Below are positions 16,597 to 24,791 of a stretch of 64,000 bases of DNA, in pieces; within the stretch, counting starts at the first letter, position 1; every line of letters starts with the position of its first letter. This stretch comes from an uncultured Agrobacterium sp. (lineage in GTDB: Bacteria; Pseudomonadota; Alphaproteobacteria; Rhizobiales; Rhizobiaceae). A program made the translations under genes and the position numbers. The DNA lies in the NCBI GenBank assembly GCA_913777615.1, contig CAJYTK010000012.1, forward strand, positions 1-64,000, read 5' to 3'. The notes beneath the pieces are model-generated. The model saw nothing but the letters and a program-made list of their open reading frames with translations. It was not told the origin of the DNA and did no database searches.

Positions 16597-17135
16597 CGCT
16601 GGATGCACTCCTTAAGCTTCAGGAGACTACGGCGCAGCCACGTGCGCACCGTATTCAGCGGGACCCGCAGATCGTCTGCAAGTTCGATATAGCTCAGGCC
16701 CTCGACATAGGCGCGACGAACTGCGTTGGCATGTGCCGGATCGAGCTCTGCCATGCATCTGTCGATCCTGCGGCCATCATCGACGATACCCATGCGCTGC
16801 TCTGGGTTCGGGGTTGTGTCATCGGCAAGATCATATGCTGCGTCGAGATCATCGGAAACAGGTTTGCGGGCGCGGATCGTATCGATCGCGTGGTTGCGCG
16901 CGATTGTCGCAAGCCATGCAAACGGACCGCTATGTCCAGTCGCGAAGGTTTTCGCGCGTTGCCAGATCTTGACGTATATTTCTTGCAGCGCCTCTTCAGC
17001 ATCGCTGCGATTTTTGAGGATGCGCAAACATACGCCCATCAATTTTGGGCTAGTCGCCTTGTAAAGTGTCACAAAGGCGGCGCGGTCTCCCATCGCGACA
17101 CGATTGATCAAAACTTCGATGTCGTTGCTTTGCAT
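16593..17135 (-). CDS. ECF RNA polymerase sigma factor (SigK-like)
   Basis: A 180-residue group 4 sigma factor. Region 2 (RAAFVTLYKATSPKLMGVCL, then AEEALQEIYVKIWQRA) and region 4 (AYVEGLSYIELADDLRVPLNTVRTWLRRSL, in parts) are separated by a short acidic linker. ATG 17135 is used because homology begins there. Upstream, CCAACC and GGTTGG (17155-17173) form an inverted repeat that may belong to its promoter. It is the first gene of the sigma / RskA / DoxX / fasciclin set and probably transcribes it. Confidence 0.9.
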   Translation of the reverse strand: MQSNDIEVLINRVAMGDRAAFVTLYKATSPKLMGVCLRILKNRSDAEEALQEIYVKIWQRAKTFATGHSGPFAWLATIARNHAIDTIRARKPVSDDLDAAYDLADDTTPNPEQRMGIVDDGRRIDRCMAELDPAHANAVRRAYVEGLSYIELADDLRVPLNTVRTWLRRSLLKLKECIQR

Positions 17136-18021
17136 TGAAGAAAACCTTGCCACCCCAACCTTATAGCGGTTGGCTTCTGGAAAAAACAAGGAGCGACGGG
17201 CGGTAAACCCGACAAAGACGCTGCTTCTGTCAGTCCACGATCGACTATTGGAGCGAATATTGCTCATCGCGACGCATCCAAGGTTCTCAACTGGCGTCGG
17301 ATGAGCCAGAGACCGGATCCTGCCGTAACTGTCGAGAGAAGAGTTCTCCCGATCAGCCCCCGCGCGTCAGCATCGTCGAAAGGCTCCTGAGTGTTGCGCG
17401 ATCGATCAAATGGCAAGGAGCGAAAGCGGCTCTCCATGCTGCTTAACCGGAAGAAGCCGATCGCGACGACCACCATGAGCGTGGCAAGATGGTCAATGGG
17501 ACAGGTCCTCATGTGGTCAACTCCGACATTGCCATGGCCTCCAGCCGATACTGCCCTATGCGATTCCGAAGGCAGAGCAATCACGCGACAGTTCAGCAGC
17601 GCGTTTTCATCCTAAGCGCCTTGCGCGACCTTTCGCTCCCACGTTCAGGCCTTGGTTTCCGACCAGTTACGAACGCGGCGAACCATTAGTTTCAGCGACC
17701 GCTCGCCTTCCTCAATTTTCCCTTTGGTTTCTGTAAATTCTTCCACGGCCCGCACCGGACTCGCCGATAGACGGTCTTTCGCATGGCCGAAGCGAGGCGA
17801 TATACGGCCGCTTATGGTCGGGTCAGGCGATCGCTTCTGCGCGCGCTTCGCCGACGGCGGCTCGGCGAGGACCAGTCCCGTCAGCCTTCATCGCTCTCCG
17901 GACGGCGAAGCTTGCCAAGCTTACGTGAATATCGAGCCAAGTGCTCCGCCCTTTTGGCATGTTTCGACCGCCGGCCTTTATCGCCCGACGGTCTCTGTCT
18001 ACCTGAGGCGGTTTCTTCCGC
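17136..18021. other. Nearly 900 bases with no gene I can support
   Basis: A minus-strand frame at 17264-17584 (106 codons) and another short one ending at 17645 (peptide ending RNWSETKA, rich in Lys/Glu) have weak coding character but no recognised domain or good start. The stretch may hold remnants of small membrane or coiled-coil genes. No RNA gene or repeat was recognised. Confidence 0.4.
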
Positions 18022-18639
18022 TCACATCGGCGGAACGACACCATTCGTGCCGACAACCACACGACCGCTCGACATCGAACCGTCGTCTGCCTTTTCGGAG
18101 GGTACGAAAACGGTTGCGCCAGGCTTGATGTCGGTTTCCGCAGCATTGGCAAAAGTGACAACCGGCGTGCCATCCGGAATGGTGATCTTCTTTTCCTTCC
18201 CCTTGTAGCTCACGGTCACCGCATGACCGTCAACCGACTTTACGGCGTCGGCAACAGTCGCATTGGTCATCGAGCTGTTTGGCTTCAGGTCCCAGGCGTA
18301 GCTCCCCTCGCCTGTGCCTTTCATCGCTGCAGGAAAGATCAGCACTTCCAAAGCGCCATCGCCGCCGCTCGCCGTTGGCAGTGATGCGATACCGACGAAG
18401 TCACCTGGCTTGATATCGTCAACCGATGCCTTGGCGACGCCGGAGACCTTCCAGCCATCCTTCAGCATGATCTTTGCGCTGCTGCCTTCACGCGTTTTAA
18501 CGGACAAGATGTTGCCCTGAAGGCTTTCGACGGTGCCACGGACACGAACCTGATCGGCGGCCTTGGCGCCTCCGCCGAGCGTCAACGCAACCAGCGCGCC
18601 GGCGAAAAGGGTAAAACCTGTTTTTGAGGTTGAGAACAT
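18022..18639 (-). CDS. Secreted DUF5666-like protein
   Basis: A 205-residue exported protein. The signal peptide is FTLFAGALVALTLGGGAKA. The body has two similar beta-rich halves: VRVRGTVESLQGNILSVKTREGS (in parts) and KSVDGHAVTVSYKGKEKKITIPD. Each is followed by a D-I-K-PG-x-x-V/F segment (DDIKPGDFVG, TDIKPGATVFV), the pattern of DUF5666-like domains that often sit beside periplasmic redox or metal proteins. ATG 18639 follows AAAGGAAGC. It is co-directional with the molybdopterin oxidoreductase 91 bases upstream. The function is unknown. Confidence 0.8.
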   Translation of the reverse strand: MFSTSKTGFTLFAGALVALTLGGGAKAADQVRVRGTVESLQGNILSVKTREGSSAKIMLKDGWKVSGVAKASVDDIKPGDFVGIASLPTASGGDGALEVLIFPAAMKGTGEGSYAWDLKPNSSMTNATVADAVKSVDGHAVTVSYKGKEKKITIPDGTPVVTFANAAETDIKPGATVFVPSEKADDGSMSSGRVVVGTNGVVPPM

Positions 18640-18730
18640 TGTGCTTCCTTTGTGTTTCAAACCCTGTCTGCTGAACAACCGGCGGAGGCGGGCTGAAAAA
18701 TCCGCTAGCTATGGAAATCTGGATTTCGAC

Positions 18731-19507
18731 CTATATTCCGGCATACCACTCGTAGCCGCGATCCTCCCAGAAGCCGCCATTTCCGCCGTAGAGATTGGAG
18801 AAATCTGCGACGGCCTCGATGCGCATCAGATATTTCGCCTGCTTGTAACCAAGCTGCCGCTCGACCCTCAGCCGTAGCGGCGCGCCATGCGCGACTTCGA
18901 GATCTCTTCCGTTCATGGAATGGGCGAGAATGGTTTGAGGATGAAAAGCGTCAACAAGATCGATGCTCTCGTAATACCAGCCGCTGCCATCCAGGGTCTT
19001 TTCGTATTCGTCGGCACAGTGAAAGACGATATAACGCGCTTCCGGCTTGAGGCCGACCTTGTCCAGAACGGCAGCGAGCGGCACACCTGTCCACTGACCG
19101 ATCGCGCTCCAGCCTTCGACGCAGTCGTGGCGTGTGATCTGGCTGCGTGCCGGCATTGCCTTCAGGGTTGCAAGGGGGAATTTGGTTGGGCGCTCGACGA
19201 GGCCACCTACCTCCAACTGCCACTGCGAAAATTGCGTCGACAACAATTGCTGATATTGCGCGCCCTCGGGCATGCTTGTGCCGTTGGCGCGAAAACTTGG
19301 CGAGATGTCCGCGAGCGTATACTCGCGCGCCAGGGTGTTGTCGCCGATCAGCAAGCGCTGCGCACGCTTCGTCAGGCCCTCGGCGAGTTTCAGGGTTTTC
19401 TGGACCTTATCGTTTTGGACAAGCGCATCGCAGCCACTCAGACCGAGTGCGGATGCGGTAAGCGTTGATCCGATCAGGAAACGGCGACGGGTAATGAGGC
19501 GGCTCAT
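18731..19507 (-). CDS. Periplasmic molybdopterin-dependent oxidoreductase (sulfite-oxidase family)
   Basis: A 258-residue protein. The N-terminus ITRRRFLIG is a twin-arginine signal, and LSGC at residues 23-26 is also a lipobox, so it may be exported folded and lipid-anchored. The oxidoreductase molybdopterin domain has the Mo-ligand cysteine in RHDCVEGWSAIGQWTG (Cys129). YedY/MsrP and similar enzymes reduce oxidised methionine or other S/N-oxides. The start overlaps the cytochrome b gene by 4 bases, making a membrane-linked redox pair. Divergent SigF/NrsF-like regulators at 20.9 kb fit oxidative-stress control. Confidence 0.88.
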   Translation of the reverse strand: MSRLITRRRFLIGSTLTASALGLSGCDALVQNDKVQKTLKLAEGLTKRAQRLLIGDNTLAREYTLADISPSFRANGTSMPEGAQYQQLLSTQFSQWQLEVGGLVERPTKFPLATLKAMPARSQITRHDCVEGWSAIGQWTGVPLAAVLDKVGLKPEARYIVFHCADEYEKTLDGSGWYYESIDLVDAFHPQTILAHSMNGRDLEVAHGAPLRLRVERQLGYKQAKYLMRIEAVADFSNLYGGNGGFWEDRGYEWYAGI

Positions 19508-20358
19508 GGCTTGAACTCCCCTTCCGGCTCTTCGATGATGACATAACGTCCGGTGATCATCGAGCGCATATTGTTCAATACGCCGGAGACCAGAACCATC
19601 ACGATGTGAATGACGACAAAGGCGATCAGTGCGCTGGCTGTGATGAAATGCAGTGTCCGGGCCGACTGTCGACCGCCGAACAGATCCAGAAGCCAGGGCG
19701 CGAAGGCATTGAAGCCCGGTGACATTGTCAAACCAGTCGCAATCATCAAGGGAAGCAGAAAAAAGATGACCAGAAGATAGGTGAGCTTCTGCAGAGCATT
19801 GTAGTGACGCGCTTTTTCGCCCTTCGGAAAGCGCAAACGAGCATGATCAACCACCTCTTGGACGAGATGCGGTACCGCGAGTTCACCGCGCCTAGGCAAA
19901 AGGTCCCGATGGAAATGACGGGCAATGAAACCATAGGCAATATAAATCAGTCCGTTGATGACGAAGAGCCAGGCAAAGAAAAAGTGCCACCGCCGACCGG
20001 TGGCGAGATCCTGATAGCTCGGCAACGTCAGCCAGGCGGGAAAGCCGCGGGCCGTAAGCTCCCCATCGACATTGGACACGCCCAGGAAACCGGTCGTCTC
20101 AAAGGAGACGTCGCCGATATGTGTCATGCCCTTGACCCGGTCGCCGTCCTGCACCGCGTCCATGGCAATGAAGGCCGGGTCGTCATCGGCGCCATATTGA
20201 CCCCAATAGAGAGCCGGATGCGCGTTGAAGATTTGCAGTCCGCTAAACAGCAGCACAGTCATGAACAGAACGTTCAACCAGTGCGATAGGCGTACGGTCA
20301 GACTGTGTCGCCTGATGAGAATTCGTTTTCCAGTGACGGGTTGTGCGGTCGCATCCAT
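19504..20358 (-). CDS. Cytochrome b561-type membrane subunit
   Basis: A 284-residue di-heme cytochrome b domain protein with four to five helices. It shows RLSHWLNVLFMTVLLFSGLQIFNAHP with a heme-ligand His, WHFFFAWLFVINGLIYIAYGF, LPLMIATGLTMSPGFNAFAP (in parts) and HFITASALIAFVVIHIVMVLVSG. The segment between the first two helices carries a longer periplasmic loop of the kind seen in partners of molybdopterin enzymes. The stop overlaps the following oxidoreductase start, so quinol electrons probably pass through this subunit to it. Confidence 0.88.
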   Translation of the reverse strand: MDATAQPVTGKRILIRRHSLTVRLSHWLNVLFMTVLLFSGLQIFNAHPALYWGQYGADDDPAFIAMDAVQDGDRVKGMTHIGDVSFETTGFLGVSNVDGELTARGFPAWLTLPSYQDLATGRRWHFFFAWLFVINGLIYIAYGFIARHFHRDLLPRRGELAVPHLVQEVVDHARLRFPKGEKARHYNALQKLTYLLVIFFLLPLMIATGLTMSPGFNAFAPWLLDLFGGRQSARTLHFITASALIAFVVIHIVMVLVSGVLNNMRSMITGRYVIIEEPEGEFKP

Positions 20359-20436
20359 AATTTCCCTCGAGCGCCAGCGTTATCGTCGATACGAAACCGC
20401 CCCCGCAAAAGTTGCGTTTCGCGGGGGCGGACAGGA

Positions 20437-20697
20437 TCATTTCATCGCGTCGCATTTCTTCATCATGTTGGACTTTTTCATCGAGTCCTTTTCCATGCCG
20501 GCCTTGTGCATACAGTCGGTCTTGCTGCCGGCCATCTTCATGCTATCGGTCTTCATGGTGTCTTTCTTCATCGTATCCATCTTCATGGTATCGGTCTTTT
20601 TCATTGCGTCGGAGGACTGAGCCTCAGCGGTGCCTGCCGCAAAGGAAAGACCAAGAATGACGGCGCCGATGGCGACAGCGAAGGAACGAATAGTCAT
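20437..20697 (-). CDS. Secreted pentapeptide MXKDX-repeat protein
   Basis: An 86-residue exported protein. The signal peptide is SFAVAIGAVILGLSFAAGTAEA. The mature part is an almost pure Met/Lys/Asp repeat with unit MKKDT/MKMDT, beginning at SDAMKKTDTMKMDTMKKDTM and broken by two cysteines (KTDCMHKA, MKKCDAMK). This is the MXKDX family, thought to bind metal or to be sacrificial Met-oxidation bait; neither is proven. ATG 20697 follows GGGAG. It lies between the cytochrome b operon and the divergent sigma factor. Confidence 0.9.
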   Translation of the reverse strand: MTIRSFAVAIGAVILGLSFAAGTAEAQSSDAMKKTDTMKMDTMKKDTMKTDSMKMAGSKTDCMHKAGMEKDSMKKSNMMKKCDAMK

Positions 20698-20852
20698 GAT
20701 GCGTCTCCCGTTTGATGTGCTCGCCGCGTGTTTGCGCCGAAGGTTCACATCAGGCTCATTCGCGGAAGGCGGGAGTTGGTAACAGGCATCACGCGTTTGT
20801 GATCGCAAACTCGGTCTGGCTGAACTTTTCTCGATTTTACCATCGATGCTGT

Positions 20853-20878
20853 GTAACCGTTTCGCCGTAGGGCCGTAT
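20853..20878 (+). promoter_or_regulatory. Candidate ECF (SigF-type) promoter at the sigma gene
   Basis: GTAACC (20853-20858), 16 bases, then GTAT resembles the GTAACC-N16-CGAA form described for Caulobacter SigF. It overlaps the annotated ATG at 20877. Transcription would start inside the ORF, which would favour a start at one of the next Met codons (residues 6, 7 or 9). The evidence is suggestive only. Confidence 0.35.
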
Positions 20879-21446
20879 GAAGCTGGAAGACATGATGGCG
20901 ATGAGCGAATTTGAGCTGAAGGCGTTGATGCTTCTGTTCCTTGACGGGGACGAGAATGCCTATCGCTGTCTGCTCGGTATTTTGCGGCATCTGCTGGAGA
21001 GCTATTTTAAACGACGGCTGACGTCGAACGCGCAGGACACGGACGATCTGATCCAGGATACGCTTCTGGCGCTGCATCAGCGCCGGATCACCTACGATCG
21101 CGAGCGACCGTTCACGGCCTGGTTCTTTACCATCGCACGCCACAAGCTGGTCGATCACCACAGGCGACGAGGCGGGCGATCGGTTGTCAGCCTGGAACTG
21201 GTCGAGGGCGTCGCGGACGGCTATTCCGAAGACGCGATCCTCGCGAGCATGGATGTGGAGCGATTGCTCTCTGGCATTCCGGCGTGGCAAAGCGAATTGA
21301 TCCGGCGCGTCAGGTTGGAGGGTCGTTCGGTCGCAGAGGCGGCGGCTGCCAGTGGCAAGACGGAAGCAATGGTCAAGGTCAGCGTTCATCGCGGCATCAA
21401 GGCGCTGGCTGCGAGATTGAGAGGCGAACGTGGCGAAAACGGATGA
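20877..21446 (+). CDS. ECF RNA polymerase sigma factor (SigF-like)
   Basis: A 189-residue sigma factor with region 2 (QDTDDLIQDTLLALHQRR, then TYDRERPFTAWFFTIARHKLVDHHRR in parts) and region 4 (RLEGRSVAEAAAASGKTEAMVKVSVHRGIKAL, in parts). The partner gene downstream is an NrsF-type anti-sigma factor, as in Caulobacter SigF. The divergent MXKDX, cytochrome b and molybdopterin genes are plausible targets. The exact start is uncertain because several Met codons follow the first. It overlaps the next gene by 17 bases. Confidence 0.9.
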   Translation: MKLEDMMAMSEFELKALMLLFLDGDENAYRCLLGILRHLLESYFKRRLTSNAQDTDDLIQDTLLALHQRRITYDRERPFTAWFFTIARHKLVDHHRRRGGRSVVSLELVEGVADGYSEDAILASMDVERLLSGIPAWQSELIRRVRLEGRSVAEAAAASGKTEAMVKVSVHRGIKALAARLRGERGENG

Positions 21447-22074
21447 TCTGATCGATAGCCTGGCAAGAGGGCTGCAGCCTATACGGTCGCATGCTCTTCT
21501 CCGCTTACTCTCCAAAGCGCTGCTGCCTGGCGTCTTGCTGTCTGGTGCATTTATCCTGCTCCTGCACGGTTTGCGTCCAGACATAATCTCGGCAATGTCT
21601 CTTCCCGCCTTCTGGGTGAAATCATTCTATCCGCTGGCGCTGGCGATCAATGGTATCTGCGCCGTGTTGATTGTCTCGCGCCCCGGTGGGCTGCCGAAAT
21701 CGGCAGGCTTGGCCTCGATTGGCATCTATATGCTGCTAGCAATGCTGGGGCTCTGGCAGTTGCATGCATCGCCAGCTATGGACTATCCGAATTTGATTTT
21801 CGGCGTCTCCTCCTGGTTCTGCCCACTGATCATTGTCGCGTCCGCCGCTCCCGTCTTCGCCGCCAATATCTGGTTCTTGCGACGTTGCGCACCGACGCGG
21901 TATCGACTCGCCGGATTTACCGCTGGCATGATGGCAGGGGCCGCAGGGGCGTGGACCTATTCCTGGGCATGCATCGAAAACGGCCTTCCATTCGTGGCGC
22001 TGTGGTACTCGCTCGGTATTGTTATATGCGGCCTGATCGGCATGGCGCTCGGCACGCGCCTCCTGCGCTGGTAG
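21430..22074 (+). CDS. nrsF: NrsF-family (DUF1109) anti-sigma factor
   Basis: A 214-residue protein with six hydrophobic segments and no large soluble domain, as in DUF1109/NrsF. The N-terminus TDDLIDSLARGLQPI matches the family's opening. Two membrane cysteines are visible in ANGICAVLIV and SSWFCPLII-like segments. It starts at GTG 21430 after GAGAGG, within the sigma gene, so it is translationally coupled. NrsF proteins hold SigF inactive at the membrane until heavy-metal or oxidative stress; this role is inferred here. Confidence 0.87.
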   Translation: MAKTDDLIDSLARGLQPIRSHALLRLLSKALLPGVLLSGAFILLLHGLRPDIISAMSLPAFWVKSFYPLALAINGICAVLIVSRPGGLPKSAGLASIGIYMLLAMLGLWQLHASPAMDYPNLIFGVSSWFCPLIIVASAAPVFAANIWFLRRCAPTRYRLAGFTAGMMAGAAGAWTYSWACIENGLPFVALWYSLGIVICGLIGMALGTRLLRW

Positions 22075-22553
22075 CGTGATCGTTTGGAGACGGCCGAGCT
22101 GGTTTTCGCCAAACTCGGACCGTCCGGAGCGTTCGGACCTCGGGCCTGGGTCGATTGAGCCATGTGATGAAGCTCTCCACTCGACGTCAACACGGAAATA
22201 CGGGAAGTCTACAAAGTGGATGTTGGACCGGGCCAATCGACCTGACGCGGTCTGTGTCTTTACCCGTCCGGTAAGCGAGCATCGGGATCTCGCAACCAGC
22301 ATCGAATGCCAGTGTGCCAGGTCTTGGCGGTCGACGCCGTTCACTGCCAAGCCTGCGGGCATTTGCTGAACATACCGAATGATAATGATTGAGCGCAACA
22401 GGCGAAACGTACGCGCTATCTTTGAAAAACGGTGACGGATTTTTTGGAAAACCAGTCAAAGGTCTAGTATAAAGCCCTTCTATAGCGCGCGCTGCGGGTT
22501 CCCCCGAAATCCACGGAGACTAGCTCAACTTCCAACTCAGGGAGCTTGAACCT
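22075..22553. other. Leader of nhaA; no gene recognised
   Basis: About 480 bases with only weak shadow ORFs. The last 110 bases before the nhaA GTG contain a G/C-rich patch (GCGGGTTCCCCCGAAAT, about 22494) and an AGCTC / GAGCT pair (about 22522-22548). These could be part of a structured leader RNA. I cannot confirm a known riboswitch class from reading alone. Confidence 0.35.
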
Positions 22554-23490
22554 GTGTCTTCGACATCAAATCCAGGTCGCATTAATTCAACACTTCGCAA
22601 GTTCCTCGATAAAAAGGCCTCCGGTGGTCTTGTGCTTATGGCGGTCGCCCTTCTGGCGATCATGACGGCGAACTCGCCTCTAGCTGAAGACTACTTCCAC
22701 ATCCTGCACGTCTACATTGGACCTCTCAGCCTTCAGCACTAATCAACGATGCCTTGATCGCGGTGTTTTTCCTGATAGTTGGGCTGGAGATAAACGCGAG
22801 ATGCTGGATGGCCAACTCTCCACCTGGAGCCGCAGGGTTTTGCCGGGTGCGGTGCTGCGGGTGGTATGCTGTTCCCCGCACTCTTCTATGCTCTGCTGAA
22901 CCGAGACAATCCCGCTGCATCGCAAGGATGGGCCATACCAACTGCAACCGACATCGCATTCGCGCTTGGCGCCCTCTCACTGTTCGGATCACGCGTTCGA
23001 CGTCGCTAAAGATTTTTCTGGCGGCGCTTGCCATCATTGATGACCTGGGAGCTGTCATCGTCATCGCTTTATTCTACACAGCAGATCTGAATCTGATCGC
23101 TCTCACTGGTGTCGCTCTCGTTTGGGGCAATCTCTTTATCTTCAACAAGATCAAGGTAAAAGTGCTGTGGCCCTATCTCGTCCTTGGTGCCGTGCTCTGG
23201 GTGCTCGTGTTTGCGTCCGGCGTTCACGCGACACTGGCCGGCGTCATGCTGGCACTGACCATTCCATTGAAGCTAACCCCTGGCACACCAGAAGCAACGA
23301 AGGATGAGTCTCCGCTTCATCGCCTAGAGCATGCGCTGCACAAGCCTGTTGCATTCATCATTGTGCCGATCTTCGGCTTCGCCAACGCAGGCGTTTCGCT
23401 TTCTGACTTAAGCCTTTCGGTCTTCAGCGAACCGTTGACAATGGGCGTTGCAGGGTCTGTCATCTTGACCGTATCGAGCAGACGTAAAAC
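22554..23490 (+). pseudogene. nhaA: Na+/H+ antiporter NhaA, multiply frameshifted and 3'-truncated
   Basis: Recognisable NhaA pieces lie in order but in different frames: GGLVLMAVALLAIMTANSPL (GTG start 22554), then INDALIAVFFLIVGLEI, then [20 protein letters not shown], then [23 protein letters not shown], then [20 protein letters not shown] onward (frames 0, 2, 1, 0, 2). The last frame runs through IVPIFGFANAGVS and loses similarity at about 23470, so the final two or three helices are missing. Four shifts plus truncation make function implausible. AGGGAG precedes the GTG. Confidence 0.88.
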
Positions 23491-23688
23491 ACACAAAACC
23501 CGGAATGATCAAGTTACGGCGTAACCACCCTGCGTCGCCACGGTGCCAAACGCGATGTTTGAAAGGGTGGCGACGACTGCTATTGGCAGCAACGCTGCCG
23601 TAGCCACCGCCTTGAAGGGATATGAACCGGCGACACGTCAATTACTGCCCACCTCGCAGGGGCGATCAAGGCCCCTACGGTCCTGGCC

Positions 23689-24111
23689 TCAGATGCTCCA
23701 AGGGTTCACAAGGACTACCCCTGTTCCGTGGAAATCCTGAATATTCCGCGTCACCACCGCAAGCCCGTGGACAAGCGCCGTGGCGGCAATGATTGCATCA
23801 GCTTCATTACGGCGATATGGTACATGCAAATGGGCGCAACGAGTAGCAACCGCATCATCAATTACAATTGTGCGCTCAGCAAACTCCGGGCGAACCCAGC
23901 CATCCATCCATGCGCGTAAACGAGAGCCCTGCGCAATGTAGCGGCGCTGCATGCTAAGTATCCCGCGCTCAAGCTCCAGAATTGTTATCGCAGAAATGTA
24001 CAAATCCCGGGCATCGTGCGCACCTATCCAAGCCGTTACATTCGGATCGGCTTTACCGTCGCCGACCTTTCGAAGTTCGAAGATAACCTTTGTATCGAGT
24101 AAATATCTCAA
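23689..24111 (-). CDS. vapC: VapC-type PIN-domain ribonuclease toxin
   Basis: A 140-residue FitB/VapC-like protein. PIN acidic residues are intact: D6 (LLDT), E46 (TILELE), D105 (EADAII) and D126 near TRNIQDF. It would cut tRNA or mRNA when freed from its antitoxin. The start overlaps the antitoxin stop by 4 bases. The pair stands between the broken nhaA and a gene-poor stretch, a usual setting for addiction modules on accessory DNA. Confidence 0.92.
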   Translation of the reverse strand: MRYLLDTKVIFELRKVGDGKADPNVTAWIGAHDARDLYISAITILELERGILSMQRRYIAQGSRLRAWMDGWVRPEFAERTIVIDDAVATRCAHLHVPYRRNEADAIIAATALVHGLAVVTRNIQDFHGTGVVLVNPWSI

Positions 24112-24362
24112 GACAGATCAACTTCGCGGGCTGCTATAATCGATCGAGGCGGATCGAAATCGACGGCCGACAAACCCGGCATTGACAGCGCATCAAGAAG
24201 ATTACGACCTTTTCCAGTCAGTCGCTCAAACTCACTGTATGTCATCAAGACGTGCGATGGCCTGCCCCGATCAGTTATAACGACAGGTCCAGCCTCAGCA
24301 GCCTTCTTTGCTCTGCCAACATCGTGGTTCAATTCTCGGCTGGTCAAACTGAAGGCACCCAT
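24108..24362 (-). CDS. Phd/YefM-family antitoxin
   Basis: An 84-residue antitoxin. The N-terminal DNA-binding Phd fold has FSLTSRELNHDVGRAKKAAEAGPVVITDRGRPSHVLMTYSEFERL (in parts), and the C-terminal tail should wrap the toxin. ATG 24362 is preferred to ATG 24374 because GGAG sits 6-7 bases before it. It is first in the operon, and a 6-bp inverted repeat overlaps the upstream ATG, suggesting autorepression. Confidence 0.9.
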   Translation of the reverse strand: MGAFSLTSRELNHDVGRAKKAAEAGPVVITDRGRPSHVLMTYSEFERLTGKGRNLLDALSMPGLSAVDFDPPRSIIAAREVDLS

Positions 24363-24372
24363 ATGAAGCTCC

Positions 24373-24392
24373 ATGTAGAAACGTACCTACAT
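24373..24392. promoter_or_regulatory. Candidate toxin-antitoxin operator
   Basis: ATGTAG and CTACAT form a perfect 6-bp inverted repeat around 8 bases (AAACGTAC), just upstream of the chosen antitoxin start. Position and symmetry fit an autoregulatory site of a Phd/VapB-type antitoxin. Confidence 0.5.
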
Positions 24393-24721
24393 ATATGAGG
24401 TTTCTCTCCTCAACACGGAACGCCCTCGTGGGAAATTGGGTTCTTGGTCAGGTTTTTGCTCTTGAGTGGGGTCGAACTAGCGACCCCGCGGCAGTTCTTG
24501 CGAGCGATTAGTCTAGAATGTATTGCGCTGGCAAAACTCTAGCCACCAACGCGCGATCAGAAAAACTTTCGGAAGTGTTCATAATAGCAACGCGCGCGAA
24601 AAAGGTCCGCAAAGAGACCGCACCCTAAGCTACTTTGCCACAACCGTCCCGCATAAATTTAAGCAATGTTTATTTGTGTAGATTCTTTGATCACCCAGCT
24701 TGCGGGGGCCTTATCTTCGTG
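24393..24721. other. Gene-free stretch with a short perfect inverted repeat
   Basis: No ORF is supported. GGGGTCG-AACTAG-CGACCCC (24468-24487) is a perfect 7-bp stem. On the minus strand it reads GGGGTCGCTAGTTCGACCCC, which resembles a tRNA T-arm. No cloverleaf surrounds it. This may be a tRNA-derived scrap or attachment-site remnant. Confidence 0.45.
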
Positions 24722-24735
24722 CTTGTATAGACAAC
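24722..24735. promoter_or_regulatory. HutC-like operator upstream of the ABC importer
   Basis: CTTGTATAGACAAC is a near-palindrome close to the CTTGTATxTACAAG-type site reported for HutC proteins. It lies 57 bases before the ATPase start, and a HutC-family gene ends the transport operon, so autoregulation through this site is plausible. Confidence 0.45.
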
Positions 24736-24791
24736 TAAGGGGCATCGGGATCAGGGGCTAAGTCCGATTGTCGACAAGAGGGAACGCGCCT

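Noticed and set aside
17264-17584. 106-codon minus-strand ORF upstream of the SigK-like sigma gene
   Set aside because: Weak coding character, no recognised domain and no convincing start; kept only as a remark in the gap entry.
20437-20620. Tandem repeat that might be a CRISPR or satellite
   Set aside because: The repetition is the coding repeat of the MXKDX protein (period about 15-18 bases, in frame), not an array with spacers.
21736-22398. 220-codon minus-strand frame
   Set aside because: Half is antisense to nrsF and the rest has no recognisable domain or ribosome-binding site.
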